Below, one piece after another: positions 8,690 through 16,831 of a stretch of 64,000 nucleotides of DNA (position 1 is its first letter; every line of letters begins with the position of its first letter). Origin of the DNA: Streptomyces sp. NBC_00443. GTDB taxonomy: Bacteria; Actinomycetota; Actinomycetes; Streptomycetales; Streptomycetaceae. Location: NCBI RefSeq assembly GCF_036014175.1, contig NZ_CP107917.1, positions 5,270,001-5,334,000 on the forward strand. The letters are read 5' to 3'. The position numbers and the translations under genes are program-made. Under the pieces are notes generated by a model that was given only the letters and a program-made list of their open reading frames with translations, did not search any database and had not been told where the DNA came from.

Positions 8690-9547
8690 GTGGCGTCCAA
8701 TGTCAATCCCACCGTCAGGCGACGCCGGCTGGGCCAGGAGCTGCGCCGGCTCCGCGAGCTCAAGGGCATGACGGCCGAAGAAGTGGCCGAACGGCTGCTG
8801 GTCTCGCAGTCGAAGATCAGCCGGCTGGAGAACGGACGGCGCAGTATCAGCCAGCGCGACGTCCGCGACCTGTGCGGGGTCTATGAGGTGGAGGACCACC
8901 GGATCGTCGACTCCCTGATGCAGATGGCCAAGGATTCGCGGCAGCAAGGATGGTGGCACTCCTTCGGCGACATCCCCTACAGCGTCTACATCGGGCTGGA
9001 GACGGACGCGGCGAGTCTGCGGGTGTACGACCCGCAGGTCGTGCCGGGGCTGTTGCAGACGAAGCAGTACGCGGAGGCCCTGATCGCCGGGGCGTTGCCG
9101 GAGACGGCGCAGACCGAGATCGAGAAGCGGGTCCAGGTGCGGATGCGCCGACAGGAACGAATCTCCACCGAGGAGACCCCGCTCCGGCTGTGGACCGTCC
9201 TGGACGAGGCCGCCCTGCGCCGGGTCGTCGGCAACCGCTCCCTCATGCGCGACCAGTTGGAGCAGCTCGTCGAGCAGTCCCAGCTGCCGCACGTCACCGT
9301 GCAGGTCATCCCCTTCGACATGGGCGCCCACCCGGGCCTCAACGGGCAGTACGCGATCCTCGAGTTCCCGGACGCGGCCGACTCCAGCGTCGTCTACATC
9401 GAGGGCGTCACCAGCGACCTGTACCTGGAGAAGGCGAACGACGTCCAGAAGTACAGCGTGATGTACGAGCACCTGAGGGCGCAGGCCCTGAACGTGGAGC
9501 AGTCACGGCAGTTCATCGCGGACATCGCCAAGGAGTACGCGCGTTGA
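8690..9547 (+). CDS. XRE-family regulator with DUF5753 domain
   Basis: 285 residues from the GTG at 8690, with GGAGGT nine bases upstream. Residues ~9-65 form a helix-turn-helix (LGQELRRLRELKGMTAEEVA, then QSKISRLENGRRSIS). From ~95 to the end is the ligand-like domain typical of Streptomyces XRE/DUF5753 proteins (the YDPQVVPGLLQTKQYAEALI segment). Such proteins come in pairs with a small DUF397 protein, as here; the developmental WhiJ family has this architecture. The partner follows 215 bases downstream. Its targets are probably its own promoter and local genes. Confidence 0.92.
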   Translation: MASNVNPTVRRRRLGQELRRLRELKGMTAEEVAERLLVSQSKISRLENGRRSISQRDVRDLCGVYEVEDHRIVDSLMQMAKDSRQQGWWHSFGDIPYSVYIGLETDAASLRVYDPQVVPGLLQTKQYAEALIAGALPETAQTEIEKRVQVRMRRQERISTEETPLRLWTVLDEAALRRVVGNRSLMRDQLEQLVEQSQLPHVTVQVIPFDMGAHPGLNGQYAILEFPDAADSSVVYIEGVTSDLYLEKANDVQKYSVMYEHLRAQALNVEQSRQFIADIAKEYAR

Positions 9548-9692
9548 GAAGCGCCGTACGGTACACCGTCCCCAGGCCGGGGCGGAAGACTCCACTGGAA
9601 TATGCCACCCAGCCGAGTGAATAGTCGCTTCGTCGGCCGATGTTGGCGAGTAGCGTCGATCACGCCACCGAGCAACAACGTTGGCGCGAATC

Positions 9693-9724
9693 GCGCTGCG
9701 GTGTCCGATCCGGACACGCAGCGC
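9693..9724. promoter_or_regulatory. Strong hairpin between XRE and DUF397 genes
   Basis: GTGTCCG-atc-CGGACAC (9701-9717) is flanked by GCGCTGC and GCAGCGC (9693-9699, 9718-9724), giving a 14-base stem with one bulged G at 9700. It sits 39 bases before the DUF397 start and could be a terminator for the regulator, an operator, or an attenuator. Confidence 0.5.
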
Positions 9725-9762
9725 GGTGACAGCAACTCAACATCTGGCAATTCGGAGCAAAC

Positions 9763-9954
9763 ATGGCAATTCGTCAGGGTGCCACGGACACGTGGACCAA
9801 GTCCTCGTACTCCACAGGGAACGGCGCGTGCGTCGAGGTCAAGTCACCGCTCGCTGCGGCCATGGCGGTACGGGACTCCAAGGTTCCCGAGGGCCCGGTC
9901 CTGGCGTTCCCCGCGGACGCGTGGAACACCTTCGTGGCGTCGGTCAAGGCGTAA
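9763..9954 (+). CDS. DUF397 domain protein, partner of the XRE regulator
   Basis: 63 residues with the standard DUF397 layout: TWTKSSYSTGNGACVEV at the N-terminus, VRDSK in the middle, and WNTFVASVK at the end. GGAG lies six bases before the ATG. DUF397 proteins accompany XRE/DUF5753 regulators throughout Streptomyces and are thought to modulate them; some pairs affect development and antibiotic production. The gene is convergent with the MerR-type gene 27 bases away. Confidence 0.93.
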   Translation: MAIRQGATDTWTKSSYSTGNGACVEVKSPLAAAMAVRDSKVPEGPVLAFPADAWNTFVASVKA

Positions 9955-9981
9955 GGGGCGGGTCTAGCTGATCCTCACCCC

Positions 9982-10950
9982 TCAACCGACCGCACGATCG
10001 ACAACTGCACAAGCACCACAGGAAGAGCCCTCTCGACCAGCCCGCCGTCCTTGCCGAGAGGGCTCGGCCGTGCCCTCACCCGTGGGCCGGCCGGATAACC
10101 TCACCGGGAACGCCACGTCACACACCGGGTCCTGTGCCCCGGCGCCGTCCCAGTCCGCCACGAAGTACACCTCGCGGCACGGGCCCGCCTGCCACAGCCC
10201 CTCCTTGGCCACCCACTCCTCCACCGCCTCGAAGGCGGCCAGGATCTGCGGATGCGCCACCTGCGCCTTGGTGATCCGGGTGTAGGCCAGCCGCTGTGCC
10301 GGTTCGACCCGTACCTTCGTCTCCCGCGTCCGGCCCTGCTTCTCGACCCACGCCCGGGCCGCCGCCTCGTCGGCCACCGGCACGCACGACTCGGCCGGCC
10401 CGTCGCTCTCCACCGACACGTCGGAGTGGTAGACGACGAACGGTGGCGCAGTGATGCCGCCGCACTCGTGCGCCGCCGACTCCAGCCGGCCGAGCGACGC
10501 CCCGATCCACGCCGGCAACTCGTCCGCCAGCACATGCCGCATCTCGGTGATCAGCACCTGCTCGGGCACCTCAACCGTCTCGACCACGAACTTCCCGTAC
10601 ATCTCGGAGCTCCTCCCCGACAGTCGTCCACGGAGGTACTCGGCCAGCGTCCGCTGCCCCGCCACCCGCGCCTCGACATCCGCCCAGTACGCGTCGAGCC
10701 GGGCGGTCGCCGCGGCCCCGTCAGGGGCCTCGACGATCTCCGCGATCCGGGCGAGCGGCATGTCCAGCTGGCGCAGCAGCGCCACCAGACGGGCACGTTC
10801 GACCTGGTCGGCGCGGTAGTAGCGGTAGCCGCTGACCTCGTCGACGTGCGCCGGGGCCAGCAGTGCGAGGCGGTCGTACAGCCGCAGGGCCTTGGCCGAC
10901 AGCCTGGCCCGCGCGGCGAACGCGCCGATGGTGAGCAGTTCGTCGTCCAC
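9982..10950 (-). CDS. MerR-family regulator with GyrI-like effector domain
   Basis: From a GTG at 10950 behind GGAGG: 322 residues. An N-terminal MerR helix-turn-helix (LLTIGAFAARARLSAKALRLYDRLALL), a dimerisation helix, and a C-terminal GyrI-like (BmrR-type) effector domain from ~residue 110 (the KFVVETVEVPEQVLITEMRH segment). Such proteins activate efflux genes on binding drugs. The tail is odd: after ...DVAFPVR (10100) the frame enters ~40 codons without third-position GC bias, with a TTA codon at 10098 and an 11-base hairpin. One base fewer would give a TGA right after AFP. The real C-terminus is therefore uncertain. Confidence 0.82.
   Translation of the reverse strand: MDDELLTIGAFAARARLSAKALRLYDRLALLAPAHVDEVSGYRYYRADQVERARLVALLRQLDMPLARIAEIVEAPDGAAATARLDAYWADVEARVAGQRTLAEYLRGRLSGRSSEMYGKFVVETVEVPEQVLITEMRHVLADELPAWIGASLGRLESAAHECGGITAPPFVVYHSDVSVESDGPAESCVPVADEAAARAWVEKQGRTRETKVRVEPAQRLAYTRITKAQVAHPQILAAFEAVEEWVAKEGLWQAGPCREVYFVADWDGAGAQDPVCDVAFPVRLSGRPTGEGTAEPSRQGRRAGREGSSCGACAVVDRAVG
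10025..10065. terminator. Hairpin inside the MerR 3' extension
   Basis: GAGCCCTCTCG (10025-10035) pairs perfectly with CGAGAGGGCTC (10055-10065). It lies in the atypical tail of the MerR frame and beyond the DUF397 stop, so it probably terminates convergent transcription. Confidence 0.6.
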
Positions 10951-11034
10951 GGCCTCATCCTCCGTCACCGGGCGGCCTGTTCCGCCCGGCGACAAGGACG
11001 CTCGGCTCTGCCCCAGGGGCAAGGTCAACCCGTG

Positions 11035-11538
11035 TTACTTGATCGCGGACTCCACCGCCGCGACGACCTCCGCCGCCTCCGGCTCGGTCTGCGGCGAGAA
11101 GCGGGCGACGACCTTGCCGTCGCGGCCGATCAGGAACTTCTCGAAGTTCCAGCGGATGTCCCCGGTGTGCCCCTCGGCGTCCGGGAAGCCGACGAGCCGC
11201 TCGTACAGCGGGTGCCGGCCCTCCCCGTTCACCTCGACCTTCTCGGTCATCGGGAAGCTCACGCCGTACGTCGCCGAGCAGAACTCGGCGATCTCCTCGG
11301 CGCTGCCGGGCTCCTGCCCGAGGAACTGGTTGCAGGGCACGCCGAGCACGGTGAAACCGCGCTCCGCGTACTGCGCCTGGAGCTTCTCCAGGCCGGAGTA
11401 CTGCGGGGTCAGGCCGCACTTGGAGGCCACGTTCACGATGAGCACGGCCTTGCCCGCGTACTGGGCGAGATCGGCGGTGCCGCCCTGGAGGGCATCGATG
11501 TCGACGTCGAAGGGGGAGCTGCTGTCAGTGGTCGTCAT
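11035..11538 (-). CDS. Glutathione peroxidase family thiol peroxidase
   Basis: 167 residues, normal for bacterial GPx. The catalytic set is visible: peroxidatic Cys in NVASKCGLTPQY, Gln in GVPCNQFLGQEPG, and Trp/Asn in RWNFEKFLI. It reduces hydroperoxides in the cytosol; actinobacterial members are thought to use thioredoxin or mycothiol systems rather than glutathione. The ATG at 11538 lies 10 bases after the stop of the ArsR-type gene on the same strand, so the two are probably cotranscribed and the peroxidase may share its control. Confidence 0.92.
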   Translation of the reverse strand: MTTTDSSSPFDVDIDALQGGTADLAQYAGKAVLIVNVASKCGLTPQYSGLEKLQAQYAERGFTVLGVPCNQFLGQEPGSAEEIAEFCSATYGVSFPMTEKVEVNGEGRHPLYERLVGFPDAEGHTGDIRWNFEKFLIGRDGKVVARFSPQTEPEAAEVVAAVESAIK

Positions 11539-11548
11539 GAAACGGATG

Positions 11549-12532
11549 CTAACTCCGGTACGTGTCGGGCCGGTGCCGGGCCTCCACGAGGACGTCCCCC
11601 GCCGCCGTCCGCTCGTACAGCACCGACCGCCCCGCCCGCCGCCGCTCCACCAGCCCCGCGTCCAGCAGCACCCGCACATGCCGCCCGACCGAGCCCAACT
11701 GCTGCCCGGTCACCGCGACCAGCTGGGTGGTGCTGAGCGGGGAGTCGAGGAGGACGAGCACCGCGGCGCGCGCGGGCCCGAGCAGCGCGCCGAGGCTCGC
11801 CGGGACGCTCCGGGCGCCGGGGTCGGTGAGCGCGCCCGTGCAGGGGTAGACCACGGCGTACCGCTCGGGCGCCTCCCAGGACACCCAGCCGCCCTTCGGC
11901 GTGACCGGCACGAAGACGAGCTCGGCGCCGGAGATCTCGCGGGGCGGGTACTCGTGCAGATTCACCTGGAGCCGGTTGTCACCGAGCCAGCGGGTGCGCC
12001 CTGGCCGCAGGCAGTCCAGCACGGCCGCCCAGCCGCCCCGGCTCACCTGCGCGGTCCGGGCGACCACGTCCGCCTCCAGGACGCGTCGGCGCCGGTCCCA
12101 GTCGGGCCGTACGGTCTCGGTCCAGACGTACTCGATGAGCGCGGCGGCGCGTGCCGGCAGGTCGTCGCGGTCCAATACGGCGGGCAGCGGGCCGGCGAGG
12201 GAGACGGTGAGGTTGGCGCGGGCCCGGCGGGGGTCGGCCGCGCGCACCCGCGCGACGCCCTCCTCAATGGTCTCGCCGTCCCCCGGGGTCGGGGTGAGGA
12301 AGTCGGCGATCCAGTCCTTGCCGAGCCCGGCGCGGACGAGCTGTGCGGTGACCGGGTCGGCGGCGAGGCGGGTCCGGTAGGCGGGCCGGCGTGCGTCCAG
12401 CCAGGTGCGCTCGCCGGGGTGGGCGGCGGTCCCCGAGTGCAGCAGTTTCAGCGCGGCGAAGGTCTCGGCGAGCGGGGAGATGAGGAACCGGCTGCCGGCC
12501 AGGGTGTCGGCGTTGATCTGCCACCAGCCCAT
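11549..12532 (-). CDS. ArsR-type winged-helix regulator with N-terminal DUF5937-like domain
   Basis: 327 residues. The C-terminal ~80 form an ArsR winged helix (LSTTQLVAVTGQQLGSVGRH, then LLDAGLVERRRAGRSVLYER). The long N-terminal half (FLISPLAETFAALKLL) is typical of DUF5937-type regulators in actinobacteria. The ATG is at 12532 with AAAGGTGG upstream. It is divergent from an MFS exporter, and the 70-base gap contains a perfect inverted repeat (12547-12564). It therefore probably represses the exporter and itself. The glutathione peroxidase follows in the same transcript. Confidence 0.87.
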   Translation of the reverse strand: MGWWQINADTLAGSRFLISPLAETFAALKLLHSGTAAHPGERTWLDARRPAYRTRLAADPVTAQLVRAGLGKDWIADFLTPTPGDGETIEEGVARVRAADPRRARANLTVSLAGPLPAVLDRDDLPARAAALIEYVWTETVRPDWDRRRRVLEADVVARTAQVSRGGWAAVLDCLRPGRTRWLGDNRLQVNLHEYPPREISGAELVFVPVTPKGGWVSWEAPERYAVVYPCTGALTDPGARSVPASLGALLGPARAAVLVLLDSPLSTTQLVAVTGQQLGSVGRHVRVLLDAGLVERRRAGRSVLYERTAAGDVLVEARHRPDTYRS

Positions 12533-12546
12533 CGGTCACCGCCACC

Positions 12547-12564
12547 TTTCGCGTCTGCGCGAAA
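12547..12564. promoter_or_regulatory. Operator between ArsR-type regulator and MFS exporter
   Basis: TTTCGCG-tctg-CGCGAAA, a perfect 7-base inverted repeat, lies in the 70-base divergent gap, 15 bases from the regulator start and 39 from the exporter start. Its position fits a site for the adjacent winged-helix regulator. Confidence 0.6.
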
Positions 12565-12602
12565 CAATAACGACCGGATTCCGGAGCTGAGCAGACTCAC
12601 GC

Positions 12603-13847
12603 ATGCGCAGCTACCGACAGCTCTTCCGCACACCGGAGTTCACACCACTCTTCCTCGCCTCCGCCCTGCACACGGCCGCCTCCACCGTCGGGGGTCTGGC
12701 CATCGGCACGCTGGTGTACGCGGCGACCGAATCGCCGCTGCTGGCGGCGGTCAGCATGTTCTGCCCGCAGCTGGCCCAGGTGGTGGGTGCCACGACCCTG
12801 CTCTCGGCGGCGGACCGGCTCGCGCCCCGCGCGGCACTGACGGGCATCGCGCTGTCGTACGCCCTGGGCACGGCGGCGATGGCGACGCCGGGCGCGCCGA
12901 TCTGGGCGCTGTTCGCCCTGATCCTGCTGCTGGGGCTGATCGCCTCGCTGGGCGGCGGAGTGCGGTGGGGACTGCTGAACGAGGTGCTCGCCAAGGACGG
13001 CTACCTGATGGGCCGGTCCGTCTTCAACATGATGAGCGGCCTGATGCAGATCACCGGCTATGCGACCGGCGGTGCGCTGGTCGCCCTGCTGTCCCCGGGG
13101 ACCACGCTGCTCGTCTCCTCGGCCCTGTACGCCGCGGCGGCCCTGGTCACCCGCCTCGGCCTGACCCGTCGCGCGCCCCGCGCCGCGGGCCGCCCCTCCG
13201 TCGCCGCGACCTGGCGCAGCAACGCCCTGCTGTGGTCCTCCCGCCCCCGCCGCCACCTCTACCTCGCCCTGTGGATCCCCAACGGCCTGGTCGTCGGCTG
13301 CGAGTCGCTGTTCGTCTCCTACGCCCCGCACGCCGCGGGCACGTTGTTCGCGTGCGCGGCGTTCGGGATGTTCGTCGGTGACATCACGGTCGGCCGGCTC
13401 CTCCCGAAGGACCTGCGCGCCCGCCTCGGGGTACCTCTGCTGTTGCTGCTGGCCACGCCCTATCTCCTGTTCTTCCTGCGCCCGTCGCTGCCCGTGGCCG
13501 CCGTCGCGGTCGCCGTCGCCTCGGTCGGCTTCGGGGCGAGCCTGGTCCAGCAGGAGCGGCTGATGGCGGTGACGCCCGACGAACTCGGAGGCCACGCCCT
13601 GGGGTTGCACTCCGCCGGGATGCTCACGATGCAGGGGGTGAGCGCGGTGCTGGCCGGGGCGGTGGCCCAACTGACCTCGCCGGCCACGGGGATGACGGTG
13701 ATGGCGGCGGGGTCGGTCGCGGTGACGCTGGCGCTGGTGGGCGCGAGCCTGCGGGACGCGGGGGAGGGTGGACTGGTGGTGGCGGGCCGGCGGCCCAAGA
13801 GGGGAGTCCTCTCCACCGACTTCGCACCTCGGCCGCCGCAAGAATGA
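12603..13847 (+). CDS. MFS transporter
   Basis: 414 residues with about 12 hydrophobic helices (FTPLFLASALHTAASTVGGL, WALFALILLLGLIASLGGGV, VPLLLLLATPYLLFFL). It resembles small-molecule exporters of the major facilitator superfamily that are often divergent from ArsR-like regulators. The ATG at 12603 follows a GGAGC-containing leader. Substrate unknown. It is convergent with the CGNR gene 17 bases away. Confidence 0.88.
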   Translation: MRSYRQLFRTPEFTPLFLASALHTAASTVGGLAIGTLVYAATESPLLAAVSMFCPQLAQVVGATTLLSAADRLAPRAALTGIALSYALGTAAMATPGAPIWALFALILLLGLIASLGGGVRWGLLNEVLAKDGYLMGRSVFNMMSGLMQITGYATGGALVALLSPGTTLLVSSALYAAAALVTRLGLTRRAPRAAGRPSVAATWRSNALLWSSRPRRHLYLALWIPNGLVVGCESLFVSYAPHAAGTLFACAAFGMFVGDITVGRLLPKDLRARLGVPLLLLLATPYLLFFLRPSLPVAAVAVAVASVGFGASLVQQERLMAVTPDELGGHALGLHSAGMLTMQGVSAVLAGAVAQLTSPATGMTVMAAGSVAVTLALVGASLRDAGEGGLVVAGRRPKRGVLSTDFAPRPPQE

Positions 13848-13864
13848 GGTTCGGCTCCGGTCGC

Positions 13865-14439
13865 CTAGCCGGCCTTGTGGCGCTGGTAGTGGCGGGCGAC
13901 GCGCACCCGGTTGCCGCAGCGGGCGGCCGAGCACCAGCGGCGGCGCGGATGTGTGGGCAGGAAGACCATCACGCAGTCGTCGGCCTCGCACTTCCGGATG
14001 CCGGCGACCGCCGGATCGGCCAGCAGCTCGGCGGCAGCCTCCGCGAGGCAGGAGGCCAGCCGCAGTCCCGGCGCCCCCTCGCGTCGCCGTGCGGCGACCA
14101 CCGCCGACCCGTCCCACGCCAGCTCGTGGAACGCCGGCGCGGCTCGCTGCGCGTCGTTGAGTGCCGCCAGGTCGGCGGCCGGGGCTGCTCGCCCCGGCGG
14201 ACGTGGTCGAGGGCGCGGGCGGTGTGCTCCCGTACGGCGAGTACCGCGGCCAGGTCGGCGGCGGTGACGCCGGCGCCTTCCTGCGGTACGGCCTCCGGGA
14301 GGCGGTCGGCCTGGATCTCCCACCAGGCCCGCAGCTCGTGCGGCGTGGTCAGCAGGTCGCCCACGGCCGTGCGGGTGTTGACCAGGTCCAGGGCCAGGGG
14401 CTCTCCGGTCAGCGGTAGGGGATCGCGGGGATCGCTCAT
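13865..14439 (-). pseudogene. CGNR zinc-finger (ABATE domain) regulator, frame broken
   Basis: The N-terminal half, from the ATG at 14439 (DPLPLTGEPLALDLVNTR), is an ABATE domain, and the C-terminal half is a CGNR zinc finger (KCEADDCVMVFL, then RRRWCSAARCGNRVRVARHY). They are in different frames. The change falls near 14180-14195 at the run CCGGGGCG, where restoring one base would give a single 191-residue protein of normal size. Such proteins are stress-linked transcription factors. The four Cys ligands are intact. This may be a sequencing slip in the G-run or a real frameshift. The gene is divergent from the epoxide-hydrolase-like gene and may regulate it. Confidence 0.78.
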
Positions 14440-14462
14440 GCGGCTAATGGTACATGGACGGG

Positions 14463-14492
14463 TTGACACGTTAGTCGGCGCGGAGTTATACC
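14463..14492 (+). promoter_or_regulatory. Promoter of the alpha/beta hydrolase gene
   Basis: TTGACA (14463-14468) and TATACC (14487-14492) are separated by 18 bases, a good housekeeping-sigma promoter about 55 bases before the hydrolase start, in the gap shared with the CGNR regulator. Confidence 0.6.
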
Positions 14493-14546
14493 GAAGGTGC
14501 ACCTAATGCATCAAAACCCAAAGAAGCAATTAGGCAGGGGTCAGAC

Positions 14547-15419
14547 ATGCTTGCTGCAACCGCCCGCACCGTCCATCGCCACCTGGAGATCGAGGGAGTC
14601 CGCGTCTTCTACCGGGAGTCCCTCCCCGACCGCGCCGACGCCCCCGTACTGCTGCTCGTGCACGGCTTCCCGTCCGGGTCCCACCAGTTCCGCGGCCTCA
14701 TCGACGCGCTCGGCGCGGACTTCCGGCTGATCGCCCCGGACTACCCCGGCTCCGGCCACACGCAGGCGCCCGACGACTTCACGTACTCGTTCGACGGGCT
14801 CGCCGACATCACCGAGGCCTTCATCCAGCGCCTGGGCCTGGACCGCTTCGTGATGTACGTCTTCGACTTCGGTGCCCCCGTGGGCTTCCGCATCGCCGAA
14901 CGCCACCCCGAGTGGATAGCGGGACTGGTGGTCCAGAACGGCAACGCGTACGAGGAGGGGCTCTCGGAGATGGCCCGCGACCTGCTCGGCCTGACGCCCG
15001 AGACGCCCGGCGCCCACGACGCCATCCAGGACGTGCTCACCCTCCGGACCACCCGCGGCCAGTACGAGACCGGCGTCGCCATCTCCGACCTGGTCGCCCC
15101 GGACGGCTGGACCCTCGACCAGCACTTCCTGGACCAGCCCGGCCGCAAGGAGGCTCAGCAGGCCCTGCTCTTCGACTACCACTCCAACGTCGAGCGCTAC
15201 GACACCTGGCACGCCTGGCTGCGCCGCCACACCCCGCCCACCCTCATCACCTGGGGAGCCCACGACCCCTTTTTCACCGAGCTGGGCGCCCACGCCTACC
15301 TTCGCGACCTCCCCGACGCCGAACTCCATCTCCTCGACACCGGCCACTTCGCCCTGGAGACCCACCTGGGGGAGATCGCCCCGCTGATCGCTGACTTCGC
15401 GGACCGCGCTTGGAAGTGA
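14547..15419 (+). CDS. Alpha/beta hydrolase, epoxide hydrolase/dehalogenase-like
   Basis: 290 residues. The oxyanion region LVHGFPSGSHQFR, the nucleophile elbow VFDFGAPVG with Asp in place of Ser, a late acid in WGAHDPFF and the catalytic His in DTGHFALETH define the triad. An Asp nucleophile is the hallmark of epoxide hydrolases and haloalkane dehalogenases, so C-O or C-halogen hydrolysis is likely rather than ester cleavage; substrate unknown. It starts at the ATG at 14547, downstream of a good promoter, divergent from the frame-broken CGNR regulator. Confidence 0.88.
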   Translation: MLAATARTVHRHLEIEGVRVFYRESLPDRADAPVLLLVHGFPSGSHQFRGLIDALGADFRLIAPDYPGSGHTQAPDDFTYSFDGLADITEAFIQRLGLDRFVMYVFDFGAPVGFRIAERHPEWIAGLVVQNGNAYEEGLSEMARDLLGLTPETPGAHDAIQDVLTLRTTRGQYETGVAISDLVAPDGWTLDQHFLDQPGRKEAQQALLFDYHSNVERYDTWHAWLRRHTPPTLITWGAHDPFFTELGAHAYLRDLPDAELHLLDTGHFALETHLGEIAPLIADFADRAWK

Positions 15420-15569
15420 GGTGATCGGGCCCGCTGGTGCCGATGCCCGCCATGCCCGTGCCCGCCGGCGCCGGTCGACCGCCGCCGCACATAGGTACCA
15501 AAGGTGCGAAAATCGACACGGGTCTCTGTTGACCTCTGGGACGTGGCGAGGGACGCGGAGAGGGAGCTG

Positions 15570-16502
15570 ATGGGCCGGGACCGGGATCGGGACGGGGACG
15601 TTGACCTGGACGCTGTCGCCGACGAGCTGTACGGCCTGCGACCGGAGGAGTTCATCCCCACCCGCGCCGCACGAGCGGCCGCGGCGCGCACGGCCGGCGA
15701 CCGCGCCCTGGCCACCGAGATCGGCAAGCTACGCCGCCCGAGCCTGTCGGCCTGGGCCAGCAACCTCCTGGTCCGCGAGCGTCGCAGCGAGGTCGAGCCG
15801 CTGCTTCGCCTCGGCGAAGGCCTCAGGCAGGCCCACCAGGACCTGGACGGAGCGCAACTGCGCGAACTCAGCCGACAGCAGCGGATCCTGATCGGCGAGC
15901 TGTCCCGACAGGCCGGGCAACTGGCCGCTCAGGCGGGCCACCCGATCAGCGACGCCGCCCGCCACGAGGTCGAGAGCACCCTGCACGCCGCCCTCGCGGA
16001 CCCCGAGGCGGCCCGTGAGTGGGCGAGCGGCAGACTCACCAAGCCCTTCAGTTCGGCGACCGACTTCCCGGCGGTGGCGGCCCCCGCGACCGCCCGCCGC
16101 GCCCCACCCGCTCCGGCCGCCGAGTCCCGCACGCGCCGGCCCACTGCTCGCGACACCAAGGCCGACAAGGAACACCGCCGCCGCCTCACCCAGGCCCGCA
16201 AGGCCGCCGACAAGGCCGCACGGGAACTCCGGGGCCAGGAGGACGCGACGGCAACCGCAACCCGCCAGGCCTTCGCAGCGAAGAAGCACCTCGACGAGAC
16301 CCAGCAACGCGTCACCGAACTGACCGCGGAGCTGCAACACGCTAAAACCGAACATCAACAGGCCCGCACCGCCGAACAGGAGGCCCGCAACGAGGCCCGC
16401 ACAGCCGACCGCCGGCTTCGCGAGGCTCGGAGGCGGGCGGAGGGGGCTGCGGGGGAGGTGGAAGGGCTGGAGGCGGAGGGGCTGGAGGCCGAGGGCCTGT
16501 GA
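15570..16502 (+). CDS. Hypothetical coiled-coil protein
   Basis: 310 residues from the ATG at 15570 (GGAGAGGGA just upstream); an in-frame start at 15504 is possible. The N-terminal part (DAVADELYGLRPEEFIPTR, RRPSLSAWASNLLV) looks globular and conserved. The middle is Ala/Pro-rich, and the C-terminal ~110 residues are a charged Ala/Glu/Lys/Arg coiled coil ending in repeated GLEAEGLEAEG. I do not recognise the family. No membrane segment. It stands alone between a hydrolase and two small genes on the other strand. Confidence 0.75.
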   Translation: MGRDRDRDGDVDLDAVADELYGLRPEEFIPTRAARAAAARTAGDRALATEIGKLRRPSLSAWASNLLVRERRSEVEPLLRLGEGLRQAHQDLDGAQLRELSRQQRILIGELSRQAGQLAAQAGHPISDAARHEVESTLHAALADPEAAREWASGRLTKPFSSATDFPAVAAPATARRAPPAPAAESRTRRPTARDTKADKEHRRRLTQARKAADKAARELRGQEDATATATRQAFAAKKHLDETQQRVTELTAELQHAKTEHQQARTAEQEARNEARTADRRLREARRRAEGAAGEVEGLEAEGLEAEGL

Positions 16503-16581
16503 AGCGCGCACGTGGAGGCGAGGGGCGTGCACCTGCGTTCATGAACGGCTGATCGCAGGTAGGAGCCCGGCTCGCCGACTG

Positions 16582-16785
16582 TCAAGCCGCCTGGGGTCCG
16601 GCGGCACGCCTGCCCGAGGCGGGCTCCTGTGCGTCGTCGAAGAAGAAGCTCTCGTCTTCCCCGAAGTCCGGAGCCTGGAAGGGATTGGTCGCCGGAGGCG
16701 GCGATGCCGCGGTGGCACGGCGGGGCTGCCCTTCCGGAGCGGAGAACAGCGAGGTCAGTTCTATGAGAGGTCTCTCCTTCGTCAC
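16582..16785 (-). CDS. Small hypothetical protein
   Basis: 67 residues from a GTG at 16785. The N-terminus PLIELTSLFSAP is followed by a Pro/Ala linker and an acidic aromatic motif GEDESFFFDDA. Codon usage is moderately Streptomyces-like. No recognised family. The start sits directly against a palindromic hairpin (16785-16804), which could hide or expose the ribosome site. It follows the CarD-like small gene on the same strand, separated by a terminator-like stem. Confidence 0.5.
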   Translation of the reverse strand: MTKERPLIELTSLFSAPEGQPRRATAASPPPATNPFQAPDFGEDESFFFDDAQEPASGRRAAGPQAA

Positions 16786-16826
16786 AGGTCCCTGAAGGGA
16801 CCTGCTGTGCCGTAACCGGGCACAGC
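16785..16826 (-). terminator. Two adjacent hairpins between two small genes
   Basis: Stem 1: GCTGTGCC (16804-16811) with GGCACAGC (16819-16826), immediately after the CarD-like gene, probably its terminator. Stem 2: an 8-9 base inverted repeat around 16785-16804 with a minimal loop, touching the GTG of the next gene. Confidence 0.55.
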
Positions 16827-16831
16827 GGTTA

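Noticed and set aside
16582..16785. RiPP precursor
   Set aside because: The small protein has no leader/core pattern I can defend and no modification enzyme nearby.
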